Assembly: GCA_030840645.1 (NCBI GenBank)
Contig: JAVEEC010000008.1
Coordinates: 1 to 64,000, forward strand
DNA: 64,000 bases
Direction of reading: 5' to 3'
Source: Frankiaceae bacterium
Lineage (GTDB): Bacteria; Actinomycetota; Actinomycetes; BP-191
Notes under the pieces: generated by a model
Database searches by the model: none
Told to the model about the DNA's origin: nothing
What the model saw: the letters and a program-made list of their open reading frames with translations, nothing else
In this document: piece by piece, positions 63,576 to 64,000 of the stretch
How positions within the stretch are numbered: position 1 is the stretch's first letter
How the letters are laid out: each line of letters starts with the position of its first letter
Made by a program: the position numbers and the translations under genes

Positions 63576-64000
63576 TCAGTCGTTGACGGCCCTGCGGCGC
63601 TCGTCCGGCTCCGGCATCGACAGGACCGTGGCGGTGGCGCCGTGGGCCGCGTCGTACGCCGCGCGGTGGGCCGCCTCGCGCTCGGCCAGCGCCACGCGCC
63701 GCTGCGCCCGGGCCGCCTCGGCGGCGGCGAGCGTCGAGCGGCGGAGGAATACGACGTACCCCACCAGCCCCGCGTCGATGGTCAGGTGGATCCAGACCCA
63801 CGGCCCGCCGAGCAGCAGCCCCGCGAACGACACCCCCGACGCGATGACGAGCCGGCGCAGCATCGTGCGACGGCGGTCCAGCGCGGTCGTCCGGGTCCGC
63901 GCCGGGTCGGTGACGCGGGTGCCCGGCGTGACGATGTACCGGCCGCCGGCCTGGCTCGCGGCGTGGCGCGCCGGGGCGCGGCGCGAGAGCACGCGCATGG
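63576..64000 (-). CDS. GlpR/SepX-like membrane protein, C-terminal part
   Basis: Partial: the frame runs off the window end, and the Met at 63998 is probably internal. About 140 residues show an Arg-rich segment (RVLSRRAPARH), one or two hydrophobic helices (IASGVSFAGLLLGG; LTIDAGLVGYVVFL) and a helical Ala/Arg/Glu tail. The position next to tRNA-Ala and the composition recall the divisome protein SepX/GlpR of actinobacteria, but the diagnostic N-terminus lies outside. Confidence 0.55.
   Translation of the reverse strand, partial: MRVLSRRAPARHAASQAGGRYIVTPGTRVTDPARTRTTALDRRRTMLRRLVIASGVSFAGLLLGGPWVWIHLTIDAGLVGYVVFLRRSTLAAAEAARAQRRVALAEREAAHRAAYDAAHGATATVLSMPEPDERRRAVND

Overview
The window is a chromosomal segment of a very GC-rich actinobacterium. 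Supporting marks are the MFS-thymidylate kinase fusion next to topA, a RicT/PSP1 gene after holB, a D-Ala-D-Ala carboxypeptidase-DUF2342-tilS-hpt run, an RpfB-type resuscitation factor before rsmA-ispE, a protein O-mannosyltransferase beside rsmI, F420-linked and GlpR/SepX-like genes, frequent GTG starts and 4-base GTGA/ATGA gene overlaps. The gene order resembles conserved blocks of Streptomyces/Frankia-like genomes; I cannot name a genus. No phage, plasmid, full insertion sequence or CRISPR is visible, and no gene-free stretch exceeds 300 bases.

Layout. 1-13 kb: end of the proton pyrophosphatase gene, a secreted protein/lipoprotein pair of unusual composition, topA, MFS-tmk, holB, ricT, a lipoprotein peptidase-like hydrolase and tRNA-Thr. 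13-23 kb: a membrane-anchored sigma-like factor whose 5' end overlaps a divergent small secreted peptide, then ppa, dacB, a DUF2342 zincin, tilS, hpt, a 160-bp MITE-like element, an M1 peptidase lipoprotein, a sorbosone-dehydrogenase-like lipoprotein and an F420-type oxidoreductase. 23-29 kb: a GGDEF-EAL membrane protein, an alpha/beta hydrolase, a repeat-containing Cys peptide, a WxL-like/DUF916-like secreted pair and tRNA-Leu. 29-43.8 kb: one long minus-strand run read from rplY through pth, a methyltransferase, mfd, a foldase, mazG, eno, ftsB, DUF501, ppx/gppA, a dienelactone hydrolase, an ABC exporter and a type-5 uracil-DNA glycosylase. 44-49.7 kb: a secreted LVIVD-repeat protein, glmU-prs, tRNA-Gln and a desaturase-TetR pair. 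49.7-57 kb: metG, tatD, rpf, rsmA, ispE and an ABC-F gene, all minus strand. 57-64 kb: a MoxR-DUF58-DUF4129 operon, rsmI opposite a PMT gene, tRNA-Ala and the start of a GlpR/SepX-like gene.

Most genes are housekeeping: envelope precursors and remodelling (ispE, glmU, dacB, rpf, PMT), translation (tilS, pth, rsmA, rsmI, rplY, metG, tRNAs), DNA metabolism (topA, tmk, holB, mfd, UDG) and nucleotide/pyrophosphate metabolism (ppa, hppA, prs, hpt, mazG, ppx). The most notable observations are these. (1) The enolase gene is complete except for one in-frame amber codon at a normally Lys position. (2) A two-copy family of 160-180-bp inverted-repeat elements is present; one copy supplies stop codons to both neighbours and the other abuts an rsmA that lacks a canonical start. 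(3) Two copies of a separate 50-bp palindrome lie 34 kb apart. (4) A TAnnnT-N5/6-start architecture implies many leaderless mRNAs, including one divergent pair with overlapping -10 boxes. (5) The sigma-like factor/secreted peptide module appears undescribed. All functional statements rest on reading motifs by eye; no searches were run.
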